Shown here piece by piece: positions 21,875-30,713 of a DNA stretch of 64,000 nt. The notes below the pieces were generated by a model. It was not told where the DNA came from. It did no database searches and saw only the letters and a program-made list of their open reading frames with translations. Position numbers and translations under genes: made by a program. Source of the stretch: Phaeobacter sp. (GTDB lineage Bacteria > Pseudomonadota > Alphaproteobacteria > Rhodobacterales > Rhodobacteraceae); contig NZ_JAJDWC010000028.1 of assembly GCF_022825805.1 (NCBI RefSeq), positions 62,001-126,000 of the forward strand, written 5' to 3'. Position 1 is the first letter of the stretch. Each line of letters starts with the position of its first letter.

Positions 21875-23088
21875 TAGCGGTCGATCTCCCCAAATACGAC
21901 ATCCATGGTGCCGATAATGGCCGCCACATCAGCCAGTTGGTGACCCTTGGCCACGTAATCCATTGCCTGCAGATGCAGATACCCCGGCGCGCGCAATTTG
22001 GCGCGATACGGTTTGTTGGTGCCATCCGCCACAAGGTAGACGCCGAACTCGCCCTTCGGGGCTTCGACCGCGGCGTAAACCTCGCCTGCGGGCACATGGA
22101 ACCCTTCGGTGTAGAGTTTGAAGTGGTGGATCAGGCTTTCCATCGACCGTTTCATGTCGCCACGCTTGGGCGGTGTCAGCTTGCCACGTGCAAGAATGTC
22201 GCCGGGCGTTTCGCGCAGTTTGCTGATCGCCTGACGGATGATCGACAGCGACTGGCGCATCTCTTCCATGCGGACCAGATAGCGGTCGTAGCAATCACCG
22301 TTCTTGCCCACTGGGATCTGGAACTCGAACTCGTCGTAGCATTCATACGGCTGCGAACGACGCAGATCCCAGGCCAGGCCGGAACCGCGCACCATCACAC
22401 CGGAGAAGCCGTATTTCAGGATGTCCTCTTCGGTGACGACGCCAATATCGGCGTTGCGCTGTTTGAAGATGCGGTTTTCCGTCAGCAGACCGTCGATGTC
22501 ATCCATCACGGCCGGAAACGTGTGGCTCCAGGCTTCGATGTCATCGATCAGCGCATCTGGCAGATCCTGGTGCACCCCACCGGGGCGGAAATAGGCTGCG
22601 TGCAAGCGCGCACCACAGGCACGCTCGTAGAAGATCATCAGCTTTTCGCGCTCTTCGAACCCCCAGAGCGGCGGCGTCAGCGCGCCAACGTCCATCGCCT
22701 GCGTGGTGATGTTCAGCAGGTGGTTCAGAATGCGGCCGATTTCAGAATACAGCACCCGGATCAGCGAGGCACGGCGCGGCACCTCTGTGCCTGTCAGCTT
22801 TTCGATGGCCAGACACCAGGCGTGTTCCTGGTTCATCGGCGCCACATAATCCAGCCGGTCAAAATACGGCAGGTTCTGCAGATAGGTCCGGCTTTCCATC
22901 AGCTTTTCGGTGCCGCGGTGCAGCAGGCCGATATGCGGGTCACAGCGCTCGACGATCTCGCCGTCGAGCTCCAGCACCAGACGCAAAACGCCGTGCGCCG
23001 CAGGGTGCTGCGGGCCAAAGTTGATGTTGAAGTTCCGGATCTTCTGTTCGCCCGTCAGGGCATCATCCATTTTGGAGCCGTCCATCAC
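21874..23088 (-). CDS. nuoD: NADH-quinone oxidoreductase subunit D
   Basis: A 404-residue subunit that lines the quinone cavity with NuoB. The [20 protein letters not shown] stretch near residues 25-44 contains the His that faces quinone, and the GSGLAWDLR and [19 protein letters not shown] blocks are conserved. The fold derives from the [NiFe]-hydrogenase large subunit without the nickel cysteines. Two starts are possible (M1 at 23088, M7 at 23070). The first overlaps the nuoC stop by 4 bases and is preferred for coupling. Confidence 0.96.
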   Translation of the reverse strand: MMDGSKMDDALTGEQKIRNFNINFGPQHPAAHGVLRLVLELDGEIVERCDPHIGLLHRGTEKLMESRTYLQNLPYFDRLDYVAPMNQEHAWCLAIEKLTGTEVPRRASLIRVLYSEIGRILNHLLNITTQAMDVGALTPPLWGFEEREKLMIFYERACGARLHAAYFRPGGVHQDLPDALIDDIEAWSHTFPAVMDDIDGLLTENRIFKQRNADIGVVTEEDILKYGFSGVMVRGSGLAWDLRRSQPYECYDEFEFQIPVGKNGDCYDRYLVRMEEMRQSLSIIRQAISKLRETPGDILARGKLTPPKRGDMKRSMESLIHHFKLYTEGFHVPAGEVYAAVEAPKGEFGVYLVADGTNKPYRAKLRAPGYLHLQAMDYVAKGHQLADVAAIIGTMDVVFGEIDR

Positions 23089-23690
23089 TTCGCCCCCTCC
23101 TTCTCATCACCGGGGAGGATGTACTCTGCGCCCTCCCAGGGAGACATAAAGTCAAACTGACGATATTCCTGAACCAGATTCACCGGCTCATAGACCACGC
23201 GCTTCTGCGCTTCGTCATACCGCACCTCGGTGTATCCGGTGGTGGGGAAATCCTTGCGCAGCGGATATCCGCGGAAGCCATAATCGGTGAGGATCCGGCG
23301 CAAATCCGGGTGACCTGTGAACAGGATGCCGAACATGTCGAAGACTTCGCGCTCAAACCAGTTGGCAGAGGGATGCACATCCACAATAGAAGGCAGCATC
23401 TCATCTTCGCGGATCGACACCCGCAGGCGGATCCGGTGGTTCTGGTACATCGACAGGAAGTGATAGACGACATCGAACCGCTTGGCGCGCTCGGGGTAGT
23501 CCACCGCCGTCACGTCCACCAGCGAAGAAAACTTGCACCGTGGTTCGGCACGCAGGAATTCAACCAGACCGGCGATATTGGCCGGGGCGACATCCACGTT
23601 CAACTCACCAAAGCTGACATCCCAGCCAAGCACGCAGTCCGGGCGCTTCAGCTCAATCAGGGCACCGAGTTCTTTCAGGGCTTCAGTCAT
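23085..23690 (-). CDS. nuoC: NADH-quinone oxidoreductase subunit C
   Basis: I start at the ATG at 23690, giving [20 protein letters not shown] and 201 residues, the normal size for a separate NuoC. The frame opens 15 bases earlier, but that extra MEKKR stretch is not typical. The 30-kDa-subunit signature [20 protein letters not shown] is around residues 118-137, and [11 protein letters not shown] follows. It packs against NuoD in the Q module. In some bacteria nuoC and nuoD are fused; here they are separate and overlap by 4 bases. Confidence 0.95.
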   Translation of the reverse strand: MTEALKELGALIELKRPDCVLGWDVSFGELNVDVAPANIAGLVEFLRAEPRCKFSSLVDVTAVDYPERAKRFDVVYHFLSMYQNHRIRLRVSIREDEMLPSIVDVHPSANWFEREVFDMFGILFTGHPDLRRILTDYGFRGYPLRKDFPTTGYTEVRYDEAQKRVVYEPVNLVQEYRQFDFMSPWEGAEYILPGDEKEGAK

Positions 23691-23715
23691 TCGCTTTTTC
23701 TCCAACCAAAGCGGA

Positions 23716-24249
23716 TCAACGCACCAGGGTGCCGGTGCGGCGAATCTTGCGTTGCAGCTGCATCAGGCCATAGAGCAGCGCCTCTGCGGTGGGTGGGCAG
23801 CCCGGCACATATACGTCCACAGGCACCACGCGGTCACAGCCACGCACAACCGAATAGCTGTAGTGGTAGTAGCCACCGCCATTCGCGCAGGACCCCATCG
23901 AGATCACATAGCGAGGTTCGGGCATCTGGTCGTAAACCTTGCGCAGGGCGGGTGCCATTTTATTGGTCAGCGTGCCCGCAACGATCATCACGTCTGACTG
24001 ACGCGGGGAGGCACGCGGCGCGATGCCAAAACGCTCCGCATCATAGCGGGGCATAGAGGTGTGCATCATTTCAACGGCGCAGCAGGCCAGACCAAAGGTC
24101 ATCCAGTGCAACGATCCAGTGCGCGCCCAGTTGATGATGTCTTCTGCCGAGGTCAGCAAGAACCCTTTGTCCTGCAGCTCGTTGTTCAGCGCCTGGGTGA
24201 CCATTTCCTTGTCGACACCGGCGGTGTTTGCTCCCGTCATCACTCCCAT
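23716..24249 (-). CDS. nuoB: NADH-quinone oxidoreductase subunit B
   Basis: The frame opens at 24270, but I prefer the ATG at 24249 ([10 protein letters not shown]...). An AAGGGGG sequence stands 7 bases upstream of it; the alternative ATG at 24240 would share one base with the nuoA stop. The 177-residue protein carries the N2 [4Fe-4S] ligands: tandem Cys 56-57 in GLACCAVEM, Cys121 in MGSCANGGG and Cys151 in VPGCPPT. N2 is the last cluster and reduces quinone. Confidence 0.96.
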   Translation of the reverse strand: MGVMTGANTAGVDKEMVTQALNNELQDKGFLLTSAEDIINWARTGSLHWMTFGLACCAVEMMHTSMPRYDAERFGIAPRASPRQSDVMIVAGTLTNKMAPALRKVYDQMPEPRYVISMGSCANGGGYYHYSYSVVRGCDRVVPVDVYVPGCPPTAEALLYGLMQLQRKIRRTGTLVR

Positions 24250-24605
24250 TCCAGGGCCCCCTTCTTCCACTCATAGGCGAAACCGATCGTCAGGACCGCC
24301 AAGAAGACCATCATCGACCAGAACCCCGCATCGCTGATGTCTTTGAAGGCGACAGCCCAGGGAAACAGGAAGGCGATTTCGAGATCGAAAATGATGAACA
24401 GAATCGACACCAGATAGAATCGCACGTCAAACTTCATGCGGGCGTCATCGAAGGCGTTGAACCCGCATTCATAGGCGCTGACCTTTTCGGGGTCCGGGTT
24501 GCGAACCGCAAGCACCACAGCTGCCAGAATCAGGACCAGCCCCAATCCGACCGCCACGGCCAGAAACACCAGAATAGGGAGGTATTCCCTCAACATCTCT
24601 TCCAC
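24240..24605 (-). CDS. nuoA: NADH-quinone oxidoreductase subunit A
   Basis: I place the start at the GTG at 24605, because AAAGGAG (24618-24612) is 7 bases upstream. The longer frame from 24638 has no such signal and adds an atypical [11 protein letters not shown]. The 121 residues form three transmembrane helices with the conserved acidic loop [20 protein letters not shown] between helices 1 and 2. It is the first gene of the operon and sits near the quinone tunnel. Confidence 0.94.
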   Translation of the reverse strand: MEEMLREYLPILVFLAVAVGLGLVLILAAVVLAVRNPDPEKVSAYECGFNAFDDARMKFDVRFYLVSILFIIFDLEIAFLFPWAVAFKDISDAGFWSMMVFLAVLTIGFAYEWKKGALEWE

Positions 24606-24669
24606 GAGTAGCTCCTTTCCGCGCGCACAAGCTATCATGCACCGTCAATTGGCGTGTTGACTGGGCTTG

Positions 24670-24698
24670 TGTCTACCCCCCTGCCCCCCACCCGTCAA
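24670..24698 (-). promoter_or_regulatory. Candidate promoter of the nuo operon
   Basis: On the minus strand TTGACG (24698-24693) and TAGACA (24675-24670) are exactly 17 bases apart, which would put the transcript start about 58 bases before the nuoA GTG. The spacer is almost entirely G on that strand. The pattern is good but unproven. Confidence 0.45.
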
Positions 24699-24819
24699 CC
24701 AACCCATGGTTAATGGATCACGCGACGATAACATGTGTGGAGGGTCAGTATGGCGCTACAGAATCCCAAGCTTTTTCATAGGATAAGGCACCATTGGTAA
24801 AAGACACGTATCTGACAGG

Positions 24820-24841
24820 AAAAAGCGGCAATAAAGTCCGC
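24820..24841 (-). terminator. Weak terminator after the enoyl-CoA hydratase gene
   Basis: GCGG and CCGC (24841-24838 and 24828-24825 on the minus strand) flank a 9-base loop, followed by five T. The stem is only 4 bp, so some read-through into nuo is possible. Confidence 0.3.
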
Positions 24842-24842
24842 A

Positions 24843-25625
24843 TTAACGCTGCCAGGATGGTTTTTCCTTGGCAAAAAATGCAGCGATCCCTTCCTGGGCC
24901 TCTGGACCTTCCCAACGCTCCACCAGGGCGGCGATGGTGCGATCAATTACCGCATCATCAATTCTCGGCCCCAAATCACGCAGAAGTGCCTTTGCGGAGG
25001 CCACAGCACCGGGCGCACAGCTGAGATAAGGCGCAACCTCCGCCTCCACCGCCGCGGCGAGATCCTGCGCGGGCACGGCTTTGGCCAAAAGCCCCAAATC
25101 GATTGCTTCTGCCGCATCAAACAGCCGGGCCGCCATGAACACACGGCGGGCACGCGCCTCGCCCATCCGCGCGGCCACATAGGGGCCGATGGTGGCCGGT
25201 ATCAGCCCCAAGCGGGTTTCCGTCAGCCCCATTTTGATATGATCCGCCCCGATGGCCACATCACAAACCGAAGCCATGCCGACCCCGCCCCCGAAGGCGT
25301 TGCCCTGGAGGGCGCCAATCACCGGTTGCCGCAGCGTGTTGATCGCCATCAGCATTTCTGCCAGCACCCGCGCCTCGCGTCCGCGCGTCACCGGATCCGC
25401 AGACATCTGCGCCTGCATCCACCCCAGATCGCCCCCGGCACAGAAACTCTTACCCGCGCCGGTCAGGACAACCACGCGAATGCTCTGGTCGGCGGCAATC
25501 GCAGCGGCCGCTGCTTTCAACTCCTGCAGCATCTGGCCCGACATCGCGTTGTGTTTCTCCGGACGGTTCAATGTCAGCGTGGCGACGCCGCGTGCGTCCG
25601 TGGACAGGAGGAGAGTTTCATACAT
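24843..25625 (-). CDS. liuC: Enoyl-CoA hydratase/isomerase, probable methylglutaconyl-CoA hydratase
   Basis: A 260-residue crotonase-fold enzyme. The oxyanion-hole segment GKSFCAGGDLGWMQAQM is near residues 58-74, and GNAFGGGVGMASVCDVAIGA follows near 105-124. MGLTETRLGLIPATIGPYV holds the catalytic Glu region. In this neighbourhood (carboxylase, HMG-CoA lyase) the natural role is hydration of 3-methylglutaconyl-CoA to HMG-CoA in leucine breakdown; the fold alone does not set the substrate. It is the last gene of the liu unit, 11 bases after the small kinase gene. Confidence 0.88.
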   Translation of the reverse strand: MYETLLLSTDARGVATLTLNRPEKHNAMSGQMLQELKAAAAAIAADQSIRVVVLTGAGKSFCAGGDLGWMQAQMSADPVTRGREARVLAEMLMAINTLRQPVIGALQGNAFGGGVGMASVCDVAIGADHIKMGLTETRLGLIPATIGPYVAARMGEARARRVFMAARLFDAAEAIDLGLLAKAVPAQDLAAAVEAEVAPYLSCAPGAVASAKALLRDLGPRIDDAVIDRTIAALVERWEGPEAQEGIAAFFAKEKPSWQR

Positions 25626-25636
25626 GGCCTTGCCTT

Positions 25637-26146
25637 TCAGGTGGTCTGGATGTGGCGGAAAATTTCAGCCGCCACATGTTCGGGGGACTGTGCCGCCGTA
25701 TCGATGATCAGATCTGCGCCATCAAACGGCTCGAAGTGACGCTGCTGCACGCTGGCCCAGTCAGCGGGCTGCCATCCTTCGATGGTGGATCTGCGGTGAT
25801 CGACGCGATGTTTGTGCTGCGCCAGATCAGAACAGGTCAGCCAGACGTCAATATGTCTGGCCCCCAAGCTCTGCGCAGGTTTGCGCCAGGCTGTGCGTGT
25901 CAGGGCGATGGGATTGACACAATCCGAGATCACCCAATGCCCCTGTCGCAGCGCGGCCTGCGCCATCACCTGCGCTGCGGCATAGCCCGCATCCGCCAGG
26001 TCGTCTGTCTTCATATGCGAGTGCCGCATCGCGGTTTCGATCTCGTCCAGACACAGCCAGATCGCGCCAGACATATCAGACAGCGCGCACGCCACACTGG
26101 ATTTCCCGACGCCCGGCAGGCCGGACAGGCAGACGAGACCCGCCAT
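25637..26146 (-). CDS. Small P-loop kinase-like ATPase inside the leucine-degradation cluster
   Basis: I start at the ATG at 26146, 1 base after the HMG-CoA lyase stop. The longer frame from 26215 lies inside that gene. The 169-residue protein opens MAGLVCLSGLPGVGKSSVAC with Walker A GLPGVGKS at residues 9-16. DEIETAMRHSHM, ISDCVNPI and a basic HKHRVDHRRSTIEGWQP segment resemble the lid of small nucleotide or antibiotic kinases (AAA_33/zeta-toxin-like group). The substrate is unknown. Its tight placement suggests co-expression with leucine catabolism, but no step in that pathway needs a kinase. Confidence 0.8.
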   Translation of the reverse strand: MAGLVCLSGLPGVGKSSVACALSDMSGAIWLCLDEIETAMRHSHMKTDDLADAGYAAAQVMAQAALRQGHWVISDCVNPIALTRTAWRKPAQSLGARHIDVWLTCSDLAQHKHRVDHRRSTIEGWQPADWASVQQRHFEPFDGADLIIDTAAQSPEHVAAEIFRHIQTT

Positions 26147-26147
26147 G

Positions 26148-26999
26148 TTATCCCCGCATCGCCCGCGCCATATCGGCCGCATCGGCAAGGACAGCACCAT
26201 CCAGCCCGGTATCATATCCCAGACGCGTCAGATGATCATGAACCGCTTCGGTGGCGACATTGCCCGCCGCACCCGGCGCATAGGGGCATCCACCCAAACC
26301 GCCAACCGCCGCATCAAAGACCCGCACCCCCAACGACAGCGAGGCGTCGATATTGTCCATCGCCCGGCCAGAGGTGTCGTGATAGTGTCCCGCCAAACGG
26401 CTAACCGGCACCCGGTCACGCACCGCAAGCAACATGCGCGCAATGGAATCGGGCGTGGCCTGTCCGATGGTGTCGCCCAATGAGATTTCATAGCACCCCA
26501 TGGCAAACAGACGATCCGCAAGATCAGCCACTTTGCCCGGATCGGTGGGGCCATCAAAAGGGCAGTCCGCAACACAGGAGATATAGCCGCGCACCGGCAG
26601 GTCGATGTGGCGCGCGGCCTCAATGATCGGGGTGAACCGCTCGATGGATTCTGCCACGCTGGCGTTGATGTTGGCCTTGGAGAAACCCTCAGAGGCGGAG
26701 GCAAAGATTGCAATCTCATCCGCCTTCGCGACCAGCGCATCCTCATACCCCCGCATATTCGGGGTCAGCGCCGCATAGCGAATGCCGCTGGTGCGAGAAA
26801 TCGCTGCAAGCACGTCACCCGAGCCCGCCATCTGCGGCACCCATTTGGGGGAGACGAAACTGGCCACCTCGATACGGCGGAACCCAGCCTGGCTGAGCCG
26901 GTCAATCAGCGCGACCTTTTCGGCCACGGGAATATCGCGTTTCTCGTTTTGCAGCCCGTCGCGTGGCCCAACTTCAAAAATCTCGACAGTGTCACCCAT
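26148..26999 (-). CDS. Hydroxymethylglutaryl-CoA lyase
   Basis: A 283-residue TIM-barrel lyase of the HMGL family. The opening EVGPRDGLQNEKRDIPVAEK carries the catalytic Arg-Asp pair (RDG). ISLGDTIGQATPDSI and HYHDTSGRAM hold the metal-binding His residues. The C-terminal GLGGCPYAPGAAGNVATE has the active-site Cys. It splits HMG-CoA into acetyl-CoA and acetoacetate, the last step of leucine degradation. It follows the carboxylase alpha subunit after 71 bases. That gap contains only a 16-codon frame at 27014-27064, which I do not call. Confidence 0.93.
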   Translation of the reverse strand: MGDTVEIFEVGPRDGLQNEKRDIPVAEKVALIDRLSQAGFRRIEVASFVSPKWVPQMAGSGDVLAAISRTSGIRYAALTPNMRGYEDALVAKADEIAIFASASEGFSKANINASVAESIERFTPIIEAARHIDLPVRGYISCVADCPFDGPTDPGKVADLADRLFAMGCYEISLGDTIGQATPDSIARMLLAVRDRVPVSRLAGHYHDTSGRAMDNIDASLSLGVRVFDAAVGGLGGCPYAPGAAGNVATEAVHDHLTRLGYDTGLDGAVLADAADMARAMRG

Positions 27000-27070
27000 G
27001 AAAACTCCTCCGCCTAAACCTGTTCTTTAAAACGCTGGCCCATGCGCGCCACATCCTCAGGCATCCCTGA

Positions 27071-29011
27071 TCAGTCGTCCGCCTCGGTCAACCGCACCAG
27101 CGCGGCACCGGCCTCCACCTGATCCCCCGCTGCTGCCAGCACCTCGGCGACGGTCCCATCGCGCGCTGCCAAGAGTGAGTGTTCCATTTTCATCGCTTCA
27201 AGGATAGCCAGTCTGTCGCCTTCTTTCACCTCAGCGCCCGTTTCGGCAAACACAGCCTTCACAAGGCCCGGCATCGGCGCCTCGATCACCGCGCTGTCGC
27301 CGCCGCTGTCGCTGGCACGATCCAGCGGATCAAGAAGGTCAAAAGCGAGGCTGTGGCGGCCAAAGACGGTGATCTGCCCATCCGCAACGGCGACCTGTGG
27401 CAGGGTAACGCCGTTCAGACGCCAGGTCTGGCCATCGTGATGGATCTCCTGGGTGGTGTCCTCCCAGATCCAGCGCTGCGCTTTTGGCCCCAGAACCTCC
27501 ACGGCCAGATCCAGCAGGTCTTCCCCCAGCCGCAATTGCACTGCACGGCGCAACGGTGCCCAGAGCGTGAAACCAGCCTCGGCCTCTGCCCCTGTCAGAT
27601 CAAGCGCAGCCTGTCCCGCAGCCACCCATTGCGCGGCCGCGAGGGGCGGGATCGCCGTCAGATCGCTCAGGTCCCGTGCAATCAGCCCGGTGTCCACCGC
27701 CCCACGGCCAAAGCCGTCGTGGGCAGCAAGAGCGGCGAGGAACGACAGGTTGGTCACGGTGCCCGCGACTTCGGTCTGCGCCAAGGCCTGACGCAGTTGG
27801 GACAGCGCCAGATCGCGGGTGGTGCCATGCACGATGACCTTGGCAATCATCGGGTCATACCAGGGACTGATCGTGTCACCGGTGCGCACACCGCTGTCGG
27901 CGCGGCAGCTGTCAGGAAACGCCAGATGCGACAGCGTGCCGGTGGCAGGCAAAAACCCTTTGGGCACATCCTCTGCATAGAGCCGCGCTTCAAACGCATG
28001 GCCGGTGATGGACAGCTCCGCCTGCTGAACAGGCAGGCTCTCGCCCGCGGCAACGCGCAGCTGCCATTCCACCAGATCGACACCGGTGATCAGCTCCGTG
28101 ACCGGGTGTTCCACCTGCAGTCGGGTGTTCATCTCCATGAACCAGAACCCGTCGGTGCGCAGCCCGTCCGAGCCGTCCACGATGAATTCAACGGTGCCCG
28201 CGCCCTTATAGCCAATGGCCTCTGCTGCGCGTACACCGGCCTGCCCCATCGCTGCGCGCATTTCCGCGGTCATGCCCGGTGCGGGGGCTTCCTCGATCAC
28301 CTTTTGATGGCGGCGCTGCAGCGAGCAGTCGCGTTCAAACAAATGCACCGCCTGGGTGCCATCGCCAAAGACCTGCACTTCGATGTGGCGCGGTTGTTGG
28401 ATATACTTCTCGATCAAAACATCCGGGTTGCCGAAGGCGGTGGTCGCCTCACCCTGCGCGCTCTTCAAGGCTTCGGCAAAATCACCGGCAGCCTCGACAA
28501 GGCGCATGCCCTTGCCACCGCCCCCCGCGACGGCTTTGATCAGGACCGGATAGCCGATTTTTTCCGCCTCAGCCGCCAGAAAGTCCGGATCCTGATTGGC
28601 GCCGTGATAGCCAGGAACCACCGGAACGCCTGCCTCTTCCATCAGAACTTTGGCGGCGTCTTTCAAACCCATTTTGCGGATTGCATCGGCTGAAGGGCCA
28701 ATGAACGTCAGGCCAGCCGCCTCGACGGCATCCACAAATTCGGGGTTTTCCGACAGGAATCCATAGCCCGGGTGGATCGCCTGCGCGCCGGTTGATTTGG
28801 CGATTGCAATGATATCATCGCCCAAGAGATAGCTGTCGGCAGGGGCCGGTCCGGTGCCGATGTGGCAGGCTTCATCTGCCAGAGCGACATGTTTTGCGCC
28901 GCGATCTGCGTCGGAATAGATCGCGACGGTTTTCACGCCCAGCGCACGTGCGGTTTCCATAACACGGCAGGCAATCTCGCCGCGGTTGGCAATCAGGATT
29001 TTGTCAAACAT
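27071..29011 (-). CDS. liuD: Methylcrotonyl-CoA carboxylase biotin-containing alpha subunit
   Basis: A 646-residue biotin carboxylase fused to a biotin carrier domain. The N-terminus is MFDKILIANRGEIACRVMET. ATP-grasp blocks include AVAGGGGKGMRLVE and FMEMNTRLQVEHPVTELITG. The C-terminal biotinyl domain has ILEAMKMEHSLLAA with the target Lys, near residue 610. It carboxylates biotin for transfer to 3-methylcrotonyl-CoA. The neighbours (beta subunit 9 bases upstream, HMG-CoA lyase downstream) favour methylcrotonyl-CoA over propionyl- or acetyl-CoA as substrate. Confidence 0.92.
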   Translation of the reverse strand: MFDKILIANRGEIACRVMETARALGVKTVAIYSDADRGAKHVALADEACHIGTGPAPADSYLLGDDIIAIAKSTGAQAIHPGYGFLSENPEFVDAVEAAGLTFIGPSADAIRKMGLKDAAKVLMEEAGVPVVPGYHGANQDPDFLAAEAEKIGYPVLIKAVAGGGGKGMRLVEAAGDFAEALKSAQGEATTAFGNPDVLIEKYIQQPRHIEVQVFGDGTQAVHLFERDCSLQRRHQKVIEEAPAPGMTAEMRAAMGQAGVRAAEAIGYKGAGTVEFIVDGSDGLRTDGFWFMEMNTRLQVEHPVTELITGVDLVEWQLRVAAGESLPVQQAELSITGHAFEARLYAEDVPKGFLPATGTLSHLAFPDSCRADSGVRTGDTISPWYDPMIAKVIVHGTTRDLALSQLRQALAQTEVAGTVTNLSFLAALAAHDGFGRGAVDTGLIARDLSDLTAIPPLAAAQWVAAGQAALDLTGAEAEAGFTLWAPLRRAVQLRLGEDLLDLAVEVLGPKAQRWIWEDTTQEIHHDGQTWRLNGVTLPQVAVADGQITVFGRHSLAFDLLDPLDRASDSGGDSAVIEAPMPGLVKAVFAETGAEVKEGDRLAILEAMKMEHSLLAARDGTVAEVLAAAGDQVEAGAALVRLTEADD

Positions 29012-29020
29012 CGGAGATCC

Positions 29021-30625
29021 TCACATCCGGAACACGCCAAAGCGCGTATCTTCGATCGGGGCATTCAGGGCCGCACTCAGCGAAAGCGCCAGCACGTCAC
29101 GGGATTTGCGCGGGTCAATGATGCCATCATCCCACAGCCGCGCTGAGGCATAGAGCGGATGGCTCTGCTCCTCGAACATATCGATCGTGGGTTGCTTGAA
29201 AGCGGCTTCTTCCGCCGCGCTCCAACTGCCGCCCTGCCGTTCGATGGCGTCGCGTTTGACCGTGGCCAGAACCCCAGCCGCCTGCTCACCGCCCATCACC
29301 GAGATGCGCGAATTCGGCCAGCTCCACAGGAACCGCGGCTGATAGGCACGGCCCGACATGCCGTAGTTGCCCGCACCAAAGGAGCCGCCGACCAGCATTG
29401 TGACCTTTGGCACATTGGTGGTCGCCACCGCCGTCACCATCTTGGCGCCATGGCGGGCGATGCCTTCGTTTTCGTATTTGCGCCCCACCATGAAACCGGT
29501 GATGTTTTGCAAGAACACCAGCGGGATCTTGCGCTGGCTGCACAGTTCGACGAAATGCGCGCCCTTCTGCGCGGCTTCGGAGAACAGCACGCCGTTGTTG
29601 GCGATGATGCCCACGGGACAGCCTTTGACATGGGCAAAACCGGTCACCAGGGTTTCGCCAAAGCGCGGTTTGAATTCATCAAAACGGGAGCCGTCAACCA
29701 GCCGTGCGATCACCTCGCGGATGTCATAGGGCGTGCGCAGATCGCCCGGCACCACGCCCAGGATCTCTTCGGGATCATAGGCCGGATCTTCGGGAGAGGC
29801 CCAATTCACATTCAGCGGCTTCGTGAGGTTGAGCGACTGGACCGCACGGCGCGCCAGGGCCAGCGCATGGGCGTCATCCTCGGCCAGATAATCCGCCACG
29901 CCAGAAAGCCGGGTGTGCACATCGCCACCGCCCAGATCCTCGGCAGAGACAACTTCGCCGGTGGCGGCCTTCACCAGCGGCGGACCTGCCAGGAAAATCG
30001 TGCCCTGTTCCTTCACGATGATGGTGACATCGGACATGGCGGGCACATAGGCGCCACCTGCGGTGCAGGACCCCATCACGACCGCAATCTGCGGAATGCC
30101 CTTCGCCGACATCCGCGCCTGATTGTAGAAGATGCGCCCGAAATGGTCGCGATCCGGGAAGACCTCGTCCTGATTGGGCAGGTTGGCGCCGCCGCTGTCG
30201 ACCAGATAGATACAGGGGAGATGGTTTTCCTCTGCAATTTCCTGCGCGCGCAGGTGTTTTTTGACCGTCATGGGATAATAGGTGCCACCCTTCACGGTGG
30301 CATCATTGCAAACCACCATGACGTCCTGACCGTGGATCCGCCCAATGCCCGCAATCACGCCCGCACAGGGTGCTGCGCCATCATACATCGCATGCGCAGC
30401 GGTGGCGCCGATTTCCAGAAACGGAGCACCCGGATCAAGCAGGTTTGCCACACGCCTGCGCGGCAACATCTTGCCCCGGCTTTCGTGGCGGGCACGAGAT
30501 TTTTCGCCGCCGCCCATGCGCGCGGCCTCTGCCACCTCACTGACCTGTGCAAGGGCCTCAAGATGGGCGAAGCGGTTCTGTTTGAAGCCGTCTGACGAGG
30601 GCATCGCCTTGGATGTGAGTTTCAT
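29021..30625 (-). CDS. liuB: Methylcrotonyl-CoA carboxylase beta (carboxyltransferase) subunit
   Basis: A 534-residue carboxyltransferase with two crotonase-like halves. [20 protein letters not shown] and [17 protein letters not shown] in the N-half, and [15 protein letters not shown] and [15 protein letters not shown] in the C-half, are the acyl-CoA and biotin binding loops typical of MCC. The [16 protein letters not shown] stretch supports 3-methylcrotonyl-CoA over propionyl-CoA. It converts 3-methylcrotonyl-CoA to 3-methylglutaconyl-CoA with the alpha subunit. The start ATG is followed by [12 protein letters not shown]. Confidence 0.94.
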   Translation of the reverse strand: MKLTSKAMPSSDGFKQNRFAHLEALAQVSEVAEAARMGGGEKSRARHESRGKMLPRRRVANLLDPGAPFLEIGATAAHAMYDGAAPCAGVIAGIGRIHGQDVMVVCNDATVKGGTYYPMTVKKHLRAQEIAEENHLPCIYLVDSGGANLPNQDEVFPDRDHFGRIFYNQARMSAKGIPQIAVVMGSCTAGGAYVPAMSDVTIIVKEQGTIFLAGPPLVKAATGEVVSAEDLGGGDVHTRLSGVADYLAEDDAHALALARRAVQSLNLTKPLNVNWASPEDPAYDPEEILGVVPGDLRTPYDIREVIARLVDGSRFDEFKPRFGETLVTGFAHVKGCPVGIIANNGVLFSEAAQKGAHFVELCSQRKIPLVFLQNITGFMVGRKYENEGIARHGAKMVTAVATTNVPKVTMLVGGSFGAGNYGMSGRAYQPRFLWSWPNSRISVMGGEQAAGVLATVKRDAIERQGGSWSAAEEAAFKQPTIDMFEEQSHPLYASARLWDDGIIDPRKSRDVLALSLSAALNAPIEDTRFGVFRM

Positions 30626-30713
30626 GTGCTCTCTCCTAGAATCAGGCTCAGTCTAAGGGGTGAAAATGTACGGCACGTGCTGGGTGCGCACGGTCGGGTG
30701 GCAACAGGCGAGA

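Noticed and set aside
27014..27064. 16-codon frame between mccA and HMG-CoA lyase
   Set aside because: Too short to support as a gene from sequence alone, with no strong start signal.
27179..28693. 504-codon plus-strand frame opposite the carboxylase alpha subunit
   Set aside because: Antisense to a motif-complete biotin carboxylase; no homology signal that I can see.
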